Positions 1 through 12,397 of a stretch of DNA of 64,000 nt are shown piece by piece. Made by a program: the position numbers and the translations under genes. Within the stretch, counting starts at the first letter, position 1, and every line of letters starts with the position of its first letter. Source of the stretch: Panagrolaimus kolymaensis (Eukaryota > Nematoda > Chromadorea > Rhabditida > Panagrolaimidae); contig JAJQJQ010000038.1 of NCBI GenBank assembly GCA_028622995.1, positions 1,550,001 through 1,614,000 of the forward strand, read 5' to 3'. Below the pieces are notes generated by a model. The model was not told the DNA's origin, made no database searches, and saw only the letters and a list, made by a program, of their open reading frames with translations.

Positions 1-3000
1 CATAAGTGATGAGAAAACGCTATCGTTGTGATTTCATATTTTTTTAAAGAAGAAAAAGAAAACAGTTTTGCCACTAAAAAATATTTTAAAAAAGTTAAGA
101 TTCAGAACAAATAAAAAAGATTGGTACTTTTAACTTTCATGCATTCACTATCGTCCATCCGTCGTCTATCAATTGACGTTCTGAATGTTAAAGGTTGAGC
201 CTCAATCAAAAAGTATATAAAAATTTCTCCGCCTTTTTTTCGCTTGAAAATATAACAACTTTGCCGCTGCCGCTGTCGCCTGTCTTCAACAATTATGTTC
301 GCGCAAACAACGAACAAGAACAACAATTTTAGGAAATATAAAAAAAAAATCGAGGAAAAATAGAGGAGATTGAAGTGAGAGCCTTGATTTCACATAGAAA
401 CACACACAAAAATAACCTCGGTCATCCAAGGTCATATATATCACAAAAGCAATGGAGAATAGAATTTTTTGTTTTGTATTTGAGTTTTATAAAACATGTC
501 AAATCAGTAATAGTCAGTTTCACGTCACCTATTATCATTCTTATCTCTTCTCTTTTTTTTAATGATAAGGTTCATTCACTCCTTTTTATTACCGTATCAG
601 TACGAGAAAGAGAGAAAAAAGTGATGGCGCATATGCGATAAAGAAAGAGACTATAAAATTTTTTTCTTTCTCTCCTTTTTTTTCGACTGGCCATAGCTGC
701 TTGTCAAAAAAAAAAGAGGAAGGGAGAAAAGGAGTTGTCGCTGACTGATTTCCGCGCAGTCAGTCAGTTAGTGTCTTCTTGGTGCATAAATAACTGATCC
801 GTAAAAATAAAATATAAAAAAATAGGCAAGTGGAAGCATCAGCAAGCAGCAGCAGCTGCGTTTTTCGATATCTCTTAGTTGGTCGTTGCTTGCTGCGCAA
901 TGATGACTGACTATTTTTCTCGCCGCCACTGCCGCTGTCAAATAACACCCATAGCTCGTCGCATTCAATTCATTGATAATAATGGGTACAGTAGAGAAAA
1001 TAAAATAGGAATAAAAAAATATAAGAGGAGACAACACTGTTAGCACGAACTAAAAAGATGGGTTATAAAACTGCTTGGCAAAAATGCTGAAAATGATGAT
1101 GTTGATGAGAAGAACGTCGTTTGCTGCTGCTTGCTTGCTGTTGTTGTTGTGTACACGGACGTTAGTAGTAGCGCAACCAATTTTTTTTCCAACAAGGAGA
1201 TTAGGTTACCACATATGAGAGTAGTAGATTTTTCACTGATGCATCTTTCCCGGGGTCGATATATAGAATATAATAGAAAAGAGGAAGGGGAGAAAAGGTT
1301 TTTTGTTGTTTGTGGGTTAGTGTTAGTACAACAACATCTATCTATCTATCTTTTTCGTTGTTGAGTGATTTTAAATTTACACAAGCATTTCTTCTTCTCA
1401 CCTCATTTCATAAACCTTCAAAAAAGGGTATAGAAAATGAAAAATAAAATTATTGTAAAATAAACTAAAAAATTAAGTATAAATGAATGAATAAAAAAAA
1501 TTTAAACATCACTAAAAAAATTCTATTTACAAACAACCAAAAGCATTTTAATAAATAGAAAAAAGAAGCTGATTAATTGTGATGTCTAAACATTTAACTT
1601 TGGCCATTATTATTAACAGAAATAGATAGGTAGAAAAAATTTAAGGCGATTTTTGAAATAAAACAACAGTTCATTAATGTTTGTTATAAGAAAAATGAAA
1701 ATACGTCATTATTATTTATTGTTTTCTCCTTGCTGCTTGGGGTTGCTGCTGCTAGTGGCTGATTAGAGGATAAAAAGATACAAAAAAAATTTCGAGGCCC
1801 AAAAATAAATAAAAAAATAAATAAATATTCAACGATTGTTGCAAAAAAAATAATAAATAACAAAAAGATAATGACACAAAAAATGTTAAGTTTTTCTAGC
1901 AAAATTTCAAAAAAAGATTTTTTTGATCAAAAAACAAAGAAAATGAAAAAAAGCAAGAAAGCTTTAAGGAGAAAAAAAAATTCAGTGGCAGTAACATCAG
2001 TAAACGAAAGCGAAAGATATGTATTTTATTTTGTATATGGAACACGAGTTAGAAGTAAGCAAGAAAGCCAGCAAGCAGATGTGCACATAAACATTATTTT
2101 TTTGAACGACGACCACGACGATGATCATTTAAAATTGAGAATAAGAATAAGAATAAGAAGAAAAAAAATGTCAACCACAAGAAAAAAATTCAAAATTCAT
2201 GTGATAGGTTAACATTATTTAAAAAAAATAGTAACGAGAGGGAAAAAAGAAGACCACTCAAAAAAAAAAATGGGCATCATGGTTTAAAAAATAATGAGCT
2301 TTAAAGGAAGAAAAAAATGAATGAGAGTGACAAAATGAAAAAAGGCTATCCCATCCTGTTTTTTATTTTTTGCAACATTAGCCTGGAAATTTTTTTGTGG
2401 CATAAATGTTAAGAGCAGCTTTCCATTCGTTCTCATCTATCTTTTATTTCTTTTTTCTTGTCAACGTTAAACGCTATCTCTCTCTCAAACTCACAATTTA
2501 TCGCTTGCATTTAAAAATGAATAGTTATTTTTATTTTTACTTTTGTGGTCTTTTTTTGGAAGTGGTGGGTGCTAGAAGCATATCAGAAAAATAAAATGTT
2601 CCTGCTTTGCTCTCTTATTTTCTCGGCATGACGTCTAAAAAAAGAAGTGAACGCCACCATCCTCAGCAATTTTTTTGTCTTGTTTCTCAAAATGAATGGA
2701 GTGCTCTTTTCCTCTTCGCTTCGTCGGCGCATTGATAAAAATATATAGACGCCTGCTGCTTTCGAAATTTTTTTTATTGTCCTAAAATGGGTCCTTTTTT
2801 TTGTTGTTGGAAGAACTTCTCTTTCCTTCCTGAATGGACTGTTATTATTGCATATAAATTTCGTGCCATTGCGCGCGCAGCAATCATAAGCGAGCACCTT
2901 AGTTACATGGGGTTGATGTTGTTGTCGTTATTTGTCAATACATACATACATATTTTCTTGGATGGCACTGCTCAACCGTGAAAAAAATAAAACATAACTA

Positions 3001-6000
3001 AACTTTTCAAACAAAAAAATATTTTTTTGTATACCTGTTTACTAAGTTTGAATAAAAGCGAAAAAGTTGCTGCCATGGTTGTTTTTTTGGTGCAAATGAT
3101 AAGTGTTTATTTTTTGAATAAAAGTAACTCATTCTTATTTTTCTTCATCTTCTCTGTCCTCTCAGTTTTTTTAATTCAAAAAAAAATGGTAGAGTTTGTT
3201 TTTGAGTCCTGACAATTGAGTAAAAAAAATAATAGAAAGAAAAATAATAAATGTATACCAAAAACAAAGCTGTGATTATTTAAAAAGAATTGGAAAAGCA
3301 GTAATTAACAACAACAACATCATCAATGGCGCCAATGATGCTGTTGCTATATGTCGATGGTTGTGGCGGTGATGATCACCAACCATCACCATCACAAAAA
3401 AATAAATATAAAAATAAAAATGACAAATGATTGAGGGCGATTGAGGTTATACATGGGTGCTGCTGATGCCTCTGCGCAATTGCAATTGACGACGACATCA
3501 AAGATTGCTTCTCTCTTCATTTTTTTTTTTTCAAATCATTTCTCTTTCTCTCTCTTTTTCTAACAACTACTAGATAGAGAAAGATAGAAAAAAAATATAT
3601 AAATGCGTGTTGATGTTAACTCTTTCATTTTTTCGTTGATCATATGAGCGCAAAAAAATAAGTGAGGGGATTGATGAGGGAAATAGAAAAGAACAAGAAG
3701 AAGACAAAAAAAGACATCGTTGTTGTTACGCGCTGATTTGTGATTTGTCGTCCTGTTTATTTTTTTTTTTCAAATAAATTTTCCTTGTCAGCCTTGAAAA
3801 ACAAAACATAAAAAATATAATTTTTCTGTGTTCTACGATTGCTGCTCAAAATTGATGATGATGGAGGTTCCAGTTATTAATGTTAGTAAAAAAGTGAAAC
3901 TCAACTAAAAAATGTAAATAAATTTCAATTTCCCCTCTTTTATTTTTAATAAAATATATGAGCCCGAAATCGTTATTTTTGTGGTCGTTTAAAAATTAAA
4001 TATTTATCTTTTCTACCTCATCAACTATGCTATAATATGCAAAAATATCAAAAAACAATAAACAAAGATTATTGTCAAGGTAATATTTAAATTTCCTTTA
4101 ATTTATTTTTTTGTTTGATTTAAATGACAAGCTGCTTTTTTTAATGCTTTTTGAGCCTAGATAAAAAACAAGAATCTAAAAATCTTTAATAATTCGAAAA
4201 TAGAAAAGAAATAAATATGTGGGAGTTTTAATATGCATACGTTGATGATTATGACGACGAAGAAAATTTATTTATATTTTTACCGGATGGCTCCCTTCAC
4301 ACATAATAAAGCAGTTAGTTTGTTAGCTCTCTCGGACATGGCCTGGTCATTAAATAACCTAACCTGCGTTCTATCCCCTTCTCTTTCATTTTTCGCGCAA
4401 TGTCTTTAAAAATAAAAAAGCATTGAAATAAAAAAAATAAGGCAAACGAGGTGGTGAGAAAAGAGACAGAGATTGGCGGCTGAGTTAAGATATAAAAAAA
4501 GGAAGAAGGAAAGGTTTTGACCTCATTTTTTGATGAGGACATCGGCCATGGCCAAACAAAAAAGATATTTTATCGTATACAAACAAAAGATTTACGAAAT
4601 CTGTGTCGAAATGGAAAAAAAGATATAATTGTTTACAAAAAAATAATTTTGAAAGGAAAAGTTGATAGAAAACCAACAACTACAACCACAACCAACCTTG
4701 TGTGTGTTTTTGTTGTAAAAATAAAAAAAACGATAAAGGATATATTTTTCCAGTTGTTGGTTGGTAGCAAAATTTTCAACTCTAACAACAATAACTATCA
4801 TTTTTATCCCTTCTTTTTAAATCATTTCATTTGCCAGCGCAACCCTCAATTTTTTATCCGTGAGGATGGATGGAGATATCAAATTGTCGTAGACGACGTA
4901 GAGCAGCCAGCAGCAGAAGTAGCAACTCGACAGCATTCAACTAGGCGCGAATAATAATAATAAAAATGAGCAGATGCTGGTTGTGATGGTGGTGGACGTA
5001 CACATTATTATCCTATCTCTCTTTTTTTGCTTGCCTTGCTTGCCAGTGGTGGGAAGAGAGGAAAAATGGAGTAGGGATAAACTAGTGATCAGTCTTCATC
5101 ATTATTATCCATCCCTGCGCACATTGATTTGATTGCAAAGCCTGCTCTCTTTTTATTTATATTTTTTCCTCTTTTTTCTTTTTAGAAAAGTTAAGCCATA
5201 TGCAAAGCAAAAACATAAAAAGAAAAAATTAAGCCTAAAAAATAAGAAAATGGCAAACCATTTTTTTTATTGGCAAGACAAAATATGATTACTGTATGGA
5301 CATTTTCTGATAAAAACTAGATGAATTAAGAAGAAGAAGAAAAAAACCCTCAGAGAGCAATAAAAGAAATTTTTAATTGGGAGAGCAGAGAAAAAATGAA
5401 AAAAAAGAAAATATGGAGGAGGATTTTATTTTTTCAATATCAATCCGATTATCATTTTATAAACATTCAAAGCGGTGGAACGTCAAAAAATGACAAAAAA
5501 AATTTTATTTGATGATGACAGCAGCAAATAATAACAGCAGCACACAACCAACAACTTATTTTCAAGTCTTGTGCGCAAATAATCAGCGGCAGCGCAATGA
5601 GTCAACGTTTTAAAAATGAGGGAATAAAATATAAAAAAAAATTTATTTGACAAAAAAATGAATGAAAAGATGAAAGAGAGTTAGTTACTGATTTCATCAC
5701 AAATAACTCAAACCAACAAATGATTGTCATTGTCATTGTCGTCGCCGTCCAGTCCAGTCATCACCAATTTCATATAAAATATATGCCTGTTGTTGTAGGT
5801 TGTTGATGATGTTGATGATGATGGTTGGTAGGTAGCGTGTTACTACTTGCTTGCTTGCTGTTGCTTGCCTGCGCGAAAGGGGCATATATTCATTCATTGT
5901 TGTTTTGTCGTTGTCAGTGGCCAATTGCGGCGTCGTCGATGTTGTTGTACCTTTTGATGATCAGAATGAAGAAGGAAAAAAGCGGACACCTGCTGTGTAC

Positions 6001-8931
6001 ACACCCCCTTTTTATATATATAATTTTTTTCTGTTAACTTGTACAAAGTCAGTCGCGCAAAAATATAAAAAAGCATCAAACCCCCTTAGAAGCAGCAAGC
6101 AATAGCAAATGTCAAACGTTGTTGTCAAAAAAGGGGCAATTTCTCATTCTCACCATCACACAAGAAATTTTTTTTTAAATCTTTCTTGGATATAGCTTCA
6201 AAATAATAATAAATAATGAGAAAAGGGAATGGAATATCTTGAGAGATTTGAGTAGCAACATAAAAATAATTTTATTATTTTTACCTTTAAGGAAGAAAGA
6301 AGGAAAGATTTTACCAGAGGAAATCGTCAACCACCATCGCAATCAGCCAGAAAAAAAATTATGGAGGCTCCACTTTTTTTTCTGATTTTAATGACATTGC
6401 TCTTTCTTTCTCTTTTTTCTCATAAAAACAGCAACCCAAAATGACAATGAATCCATGCGCGGCGCAAACGACCTCGGCAAAAAAGTAAAATAAAAATAAT
6501 CAGCGGCTCTCTAACAATAACAACAAACACTATGAATCCAAAAATGGAGAGAACGAGGAGGAAAAAAAATGATGGAAGTGGAAGAAAAAAATTTTCGCCT
6601 CACTATACTCACTCCAACCACAATAGTAATCATAATTCTCAGGTCATCGTCATCATCATCAACGACAATAATAGGAAAAATAGAAAGGTTATGCCGCAGT
6701 AAAATAAAATGAAAAAAAGTAGTTTTCTCGTTCGTTTCATGATTGGCAGATGTATTGTAAAAAAAATGAAATAAGTTTACTTACGCACCAACCCTCAATA
6801 CACGCACCTATGGTAAGGTAAGTGATTCAAAAAAAAGATGGAAGGAAAGATACTCACTCATTCAGGAAGAAGATGAAGAAGAAGACTCATTTGCGCTCAT
6901 TTTCGAAAAAAGTCTATCTTCTTCTTTATTGTTGTTACCTACCCATATAGAAAAATAAATGTCCTCGAAAATTTTTTTTTCTTTTCCAGAAAACCAAAAA
7001 AGATCGCCGACGACGCCACAACCAACAAAAACCAAATTTCTGCCAGCCCCAATCAGTTCTTCAATTCAATTGTTATTGTTAGAAAGAGATTCAGCAATGA
7101 CCTCGTCTATTTTTTTTTTTTGTGCATAAAATTGAGCTGATAGGTTAATAGTAGTTATATAGTAGAGAAGAAGTAAAAAAACTCAAAAATAACAATACCA
7201 ATAAGAGAGAAAGATAGATGCACATCAATTTTAAAATTCTATAATATTTCCATATTTTTGAAAGAAAAAAATATGGTTATTTTCTCATCCTTACTATTAT
7301 TCATAACAAAAGATAATTTTCTTCTTTTTTTCGAAAAAAGTTTTTTTTTCAATGCTCATCATCATTTCATTTTTTGAGTGCTCCTCTCCTTTTTAGAAGA
7401 TGCAAAAAAAAAATCATAAATGAAAATGAATAAACAAAACAAAAAAAAACTTTGGCATTTTTTCTTCTTATTTTTACATTCGGAATGAATGGTAGGGGCA
7501 TCTGGTAAAATAGGCCACAATAAGAAGATGATCACAGGGTGCACTCACTCAGTCTTCTTATTTTTATGATAAACAATAAGCGTTTTCTTTTTTTTATATT
7601 TAATCACACAGCTGCTTTTATACATACTTACTAACATCGCTGTTGGATGCCTAAAAAAAGGATGCGCAATTGAAAAGTAAAGAAAAAGATTGCCTTAGAA
7701 GAAGAAAAAAATAGTGGCAACGACGACCTTTCTTTTACTGTCTGGGAAAGCAAGCAAGCAATCAACGAATAAGAAAAAAATGATTAAACCAAAGAGTTAT
7801 AACAAGAAAAATATAATAATTATAATAATAATACATCTTCTTCAATATTGTGGAGGAGGAATGAGGAGGAAAAAATAATATAATGCTGAATTGAATAATC
7901 ATCATCGTTTTCAATGTTGGAAAAAAACTTTCATTTTTTGCCAGTATTTTTTTTTGTTGCTTGCGCGAAACGAAAAACACATCTTTCGACAAATCAAACA
8001 ATTATTAGAGAGTTCAATATATTCGGAAATAACAATATTTTTACGTTGATGGCGGCCCCGGAAATTGTCAAAGTAATGCTTTTAAGGTAAAGAAAGAAAA
8101 AAATATGACGCAAAAAGTTTTCTTCGATTCGATTGATGATTGGAGAGAAAAAAATAAGCAATCAAAATCAGTCAGAAATTAATAAATAAATAAAACTGGC
8201 GCCAATAAAAGTTATTGTTACTGTAGCACATTTGTAAAAATATAAAAAAATATCTTTGGTACAGTACATTCATCAAAGAAATTATGAAAGAAAAAAGAAA
8301 GAAGAAATCACTCTCTAGTTTTTTTATCAATGCATCAAAAAAAATTTTCCATTTATATTTCCTTTAACATTGGTTCCTTCACTCACCTTTTTTTAAGTCC
8401 CCGACGACACTAATGTTAACAATTTTTCAAATAAAAAAACTAAAAACTAAAAAGGTATACATAAAAAATTGAAGAGAAAGAAAAGGTTTTTTGAAGAAAG
8501 AAAAAAATGTTATTTTTTTATGTGCAAAGTTAGTTTTATGCCATGAAAATAATCAAATCAGTTAAAATGATGATTCGAAAAAAGAAAGAAAATTTTTTTT
8601 TGCTTTAAAGTTTTGCGCATCTTTGATGGGAAAATGAAGAAGAAGAAAAAATAAACATTAAAAAATGGCGGCGATGTTGCTGAAGGTAAAGACGACTAAT
8701 TTTTAACGCCATGTTTTTTAATTATCTTTGTTGACGAAAGACAAAATAATACATAAAAAAAAGTTTTAATCTGATTAACAATGTGATAAGAAAAAAATTG
8801 TGAAAGAGTCGCCGTCACACTTTAAAATTAAATTTTAAAATTTATTTTTACTAAATTTTTTGCTAAACAAAACGAAAAACCATAAATTTTTAAAATAAAT
8901 TAAAAAATGATTCATTTATTTATTTATTTAT
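1..8931. other. Long gene-free AT-rich region
   Basis: No coding exon, RNA gene or mobile element could be recognised here on either strand. The stretch is dominated by A/T homopolymers, CAG/CTG, CAA/GTT and GAT/ATC triplets, purine-rich blocks and a short ATCT microsatellite near 1335-1351. Open frames exist (the longest is 145 codons at 4517-4954, plus strand), but they consist of lysine, asparagine, phenylalanine and poly-threonine runs and lack exon-like boundaries. It may hold distal regulatory sequence or introns and UTRs of genes outside the window. Confidence 0.6.
5481..5495. repeat. 15-bp CGTCA-A5-TGACA element, copy 1
   Basis: CGTCAAAAAATGACA in the gene-free left end, identical to the copy at 26190-26204. 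May be chance in A-rich DNA. Confidence 0.3.
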
Positions 8932-8936
8932 TTATT
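8914..8936. repeat. (TTTA)n microsatellite at the end of the PLPBP gene
   Basis: A tract of about six ATTT units. The TAA stop of the minus-strand PLP homeostasis gene (8934-8932) lies inside its edge, so unit-number changes could affect the 3' UTR. Confidence 0.85.
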
Positions 8937-9992
8937 CTTTGTATGTTCGATTTCCAAAAATACTTGAGCCTACTCGAATATTGGTACTTCCACTTCGAAT
9001 TGCAACTAAATAATCGCTTGACATTCCCATAGATAATTCAATTTCATCTTTATCTCTTCCAAGTTCAGAAGCAAGTTGGTTTCGAGCATTAAAAAGTCGA
9101 ATAAAATCAGCATTTTCATCTTCTCTCTCACTTTCAGCAACTGAACCAATAGTCATTAAACCAGCTAAATTTAATTTAGGTGCAACTTTTGTAATTTCTT
9201 TTGCAACTTCTATAACTTTATTAAGGGCAACTCCACCTTTGCCTTCTTCGCCACTGGTATTAACTTGAAGAAAAATATTAATATTAATATTTTTGTTGTC
9301 ATTGTTTAATTCATTTAAAGCTGAATTCAATATTTGTGCATGCTTTACACTTTCGATTGTTTCAATGTATGAAAGATTTGGAATGCGAGCAAGTTGTTTG
9401 ATCTGAAAAAAAATTTAATGATGTTGCGAAAAACGGGCAAAATGTTAGGTAGCGGAAACATGAAAGAAATCAGAGAGAGAGGAGTGAAGAAAAAAAAACA
9501 GGTGGCAGAAGTCGTCGTCGGTAAAAAATTAAAAGAATGGTGTTGATAGGTTCAATGCATACATACATAATTAAAAAAGGGGTGTTAATATTCGGAAAAG
9601 AAAAAATCATTAATAGAATAGTTTTTAGTTAACTATAATTCAATGTGTTCATAAATTTTTAATGAAGCATCGAAAAGTTGATATTTAAAACTAACCTTGT
9701 TGGATTGAATATGTCCAATATAATGCCATTGAATTTCAGGGCATTTAGATTGAAGTTCTTCGGATTTAGTTGCTAATTCTTGAATATAATTTTCACCAAA
9801 ATGTCTTTGACCTTGATTATAAGCTGCAACAATAGCTTCTGATGGAAAAGTCTTTGATACAGCCACGAGTCGTGGAACGCGTTTTTGCCCAACTAATTTG
9901 GATTCACGAAGGATTGCATTTAAAACGTTTTGAAGATTTTGAGGAACATGTGCAAATTCAGACATATCTCGACTTAATAAAATCGTTGGCAA
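8932..9992 (-). CDS. PLPBP: Pyridoxal phosphate homeostasis protein (YggS/PROSC family)
   Basis: Two exons, 9992-9696 and 9402-8932, joined in phase 0, give 255 residues; the human protein has 275. The family binds pyridoxal 5'-phosphate and buffers its free level in cytosol and mitochondria without known enzyme activity. The PLP-binding lysine is in [14 protein letters not shown] (Lys47 from the first Met); next come [10 protein letters not shown] and [11 protein letters not shown]. The C-terminus has the family signature [13 protein letters not shown] and [15 protein letters not shown]. An alternative start is Met10. The intron of 293 bp is longer than most in the window. The mitochondrial uL2 gene lies 537 bp upstream on the same strand, so the two might be co-transcribed, but there is no direct evidence for an operon. 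Confidence 0.93.
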
Positions 9993-10529
9993 ACAAATAG
10001 TTGGAATGTGGTAGTGTAATAATAATGGAAAATGATATTAATAAAAATCCTTAAAATTGTTATTATAAGCTTTCATGGAAATCATAGAAAAAATCGCGAT
10101 CGATAAAAGTTATATGCGCTTAGAAAAAAATGAACAATCGATTAAAAAAATGAAAGAGAAATATAAAAAAATGATTGCAAAGGTTTGATTTCACTTTAAG
10201 CATCAAGAGATTAATATCTTTAGAGCTAGCTTAAGAGTCACGATTTTATTTGGCCATATCACTGAATTGCATATTTAAAGGGTTTTCTGAACTTCTGTTA
10301 TTTAAAGTAACGATAACTGTTTGCCATGGTTAGAAAGGTCTGATAACATTTATAATCAATGAATGTAAATCCAAGCCCATTGTCGCAAAAATATGTAACA
10401 AATGTTTGCAAAGCAAAAAAGTAATCACGAGTAAAGACTCTTAAAAAAAGAGATTATTAGCAATCCTCCTAAATTTATTTAAAATAATCAACAATTTTAA
10501 CTATAAAATACATATAACATAAAAATGGT
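9993..10529. other. Spacer between PLPBP and uL2m genes
   Basis: AT-rich spacer of 537 bp between two genes on the minus strand. No exon or RNA gene was recognised. It should contain the 3' UTR of the uL2m gene and the 5' region of PLPBP. Confidence 0.6.
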
Positions 10530-11583
10530 TTACAAAAAACGGAATTGTGTTTGAGTTACTAATTGATGAGTAGCTGCTCCACCGAATTTTCCAGAAACTT
10601 GTCGCTTTGTGAGAGTGAATTTTTGAAGTGGAGGTTCTTCTTCTGGTGGTGCTTCAAGAACTCTCACAGGAGGCAATGGTCTAATTTTACGTCCACAATA
10701 ACCATCTTTCTTATGCCATAATCCACTAGACATTTTGTAACCAAAACGACGATGCATTTGAGCTGAACCAAAGATCCTATCTTCGAATTCAGGATGAGAA
10801 AGTTTTCCAACAGTAGCCATACAAGTTTGATGTATCGAAAATTCATGCTTATGTGGTAGCTGAAAACAAAAACTCAGTACGAACTTGGCAAAAAAAGAGG
10901 AAAAGTGAAACTTACTCGAATAACAACATACTGTCCTTGATGACGAACAACTTGAGCAGCAGTTCCAGCAGCAATAACAAAAACATCACAGTCATCCATA
11001 TTTGGATAACGTTCAATAGAGTTAACCAATGTTCCAACACTAAGAGCACCAAGTGGATAAGCATTTCCTTCAATACCAACAACAGGATTAAGTGGAATAT
11101 ATTCAGATGTTTTAATAATTTGTCCAGCAGTCATATTTTCTGTTGCTAAAATCCATCTTTTGCCTTTTGAACCAGCAACCAATGCAATATGAGATGACCG
11201 ATTAGCATCACGACGAATTTCAAGGACCTGAAAGCAAAATGAACATAACTATCAAAACGAAAGAAAACACATACTCTTTCATCATAAGTTTCATCTGGAA
11301 CTTTTGGTCCTCGACGATGGAAATCAATCATAAAATAATCAAATTTATAACCACCACCAATATGTTGATTGACTTTTCGACCAGTATCAGGATCACGACC
11401 ACCAAGACGATTAACTCGAAGAGGTTGATGTGTATATTCTCCACCAGTAATTTCATTAAGATGTCGAGTATCCCATAGTAATCGAGGTTTAGGTTTCGTT
11501 CCACGTGCAGGATAATTTCTAATAGCTTGAATAATAGTTCTTTTAGCACCCAAAGCTAAAGCTTGATCCAATTTTCCAATCAT
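10530..11583 (-). CDS. MRPL2: Mitochondrial large-subunit ribosomal protein uL2m
   Basis: Three exons, 11583-11275, 11227-10916 and 10859-10530, all phase 0, encode 316 residues (human MRPL2 has 305). The protein is an rRNA-binding component of the mitochondrial large subunit near the peptidyl-transferase centre. Recognisable uL2 segments are GGGYKFDYFMIDFHRRGP, SSHIALVAGSKGKRWILATE, YPLGALSVGTLVNSIE and GYCGRKIRPLPPVRV. The N-terminal 35 residues are basic with few acidic residues and could be a mitochondrial targeting sequence. A T-rich acceptor (exon start 11585) sits two bases before the ATG, consistent with spliced-leader addition; a short upstream exon cannot be excluded. Sequence resembles mitochondrial rather than cytosolic uL2. 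Confidence 0.93.
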
Positions 11584-12397
11584 GGCTAAAAATGTAAGAA
11601 AATTATTAATGTAAAAATGAACAAAAATACAATGAATAAGTAACCCCGAAAGAAATGCGCGCTATGTATAAACCAAAAATAATGGCTTTAATGGTTATTT
11701 TTTATGCTGCATACTTTTACTTCAACTTGCTATCATTATTGAAAAACAGTTCAAACAAATATTACAAAAGCTTGTAAAAATCTTTTTGCAATCGGAGGAA
11801 AGAAATTGATTGGATTGATCAAACCAAACAAAAAAATGTTCGCAAAGCTATGTCATTAGGTGATTTTACGCCAACGATATTTTTACAATCGAAAATTTTA
11901 AAATTTTGTTGTTGAAAAATTATTGGAATTAATACATATTTCTGAATTCATTTATTTCTTTTCTATCTCACATTTTCGTTTCATATTAGGTACACTTTAA
12001 TTCACCGAAGAATAAATTATTGAAGCAGAAAGACTGCTTCATAAATCAACGAGGCAGTATTGTTTTTTTTCCCGAGGTGGATACTGTTGCTTGCTTTCTT
12101 GTGGCGTGGAAAAAAGAATAAATTTTATAATGAAAGTAAATAAAAGACATTTTAAAAATCCCCTTCAAAATCGATTCACTAGAAATTGAGAGCTCAAACA
12201 AAACAAGACAAAAAGTTGTGACTGGAATAAAGCAACTACGTCACAATGAATATTTTTACAAGAAGCATTAATGATAAGAATTAGCTGAAGATAACTCTCT
12301 CATTTGACTGCTCTTTTTTTGCTACCTTTTAGGTAGTGTTTTTATTTTATTTTTTGTTGAACTTTAAATTTGTTTCTTTATAAAAAGTTTTTTGAAA
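11584..12397. other. Divergent intergenic region, uL2m / DEG-ENaC
   Basis: This 814-bp spacer separates two genes transcribed away from each other, so it should hold both promoters. Nothing beyond AT-rich sequence and short homopolymers was recognised; no convincing TATA box could be chosen from such a background. Confidence 0.55.

Noticed and set aside
1871..2212. 113-codon open frame, plus strand
   Set aside because: Almost entirely lysine, arginine and isoleucine codons from A-rich repeats (AGAATAAGAATAAG).
4517..4954. 145-codon open frame, plus strand
   Set aside because: Contains a poly-Thr run and Lys/Asn/Phe-rich simple sequence, no domain, no start context, and lies in repeat-rich DNA; long chance frames are expected in A-rich sequence.
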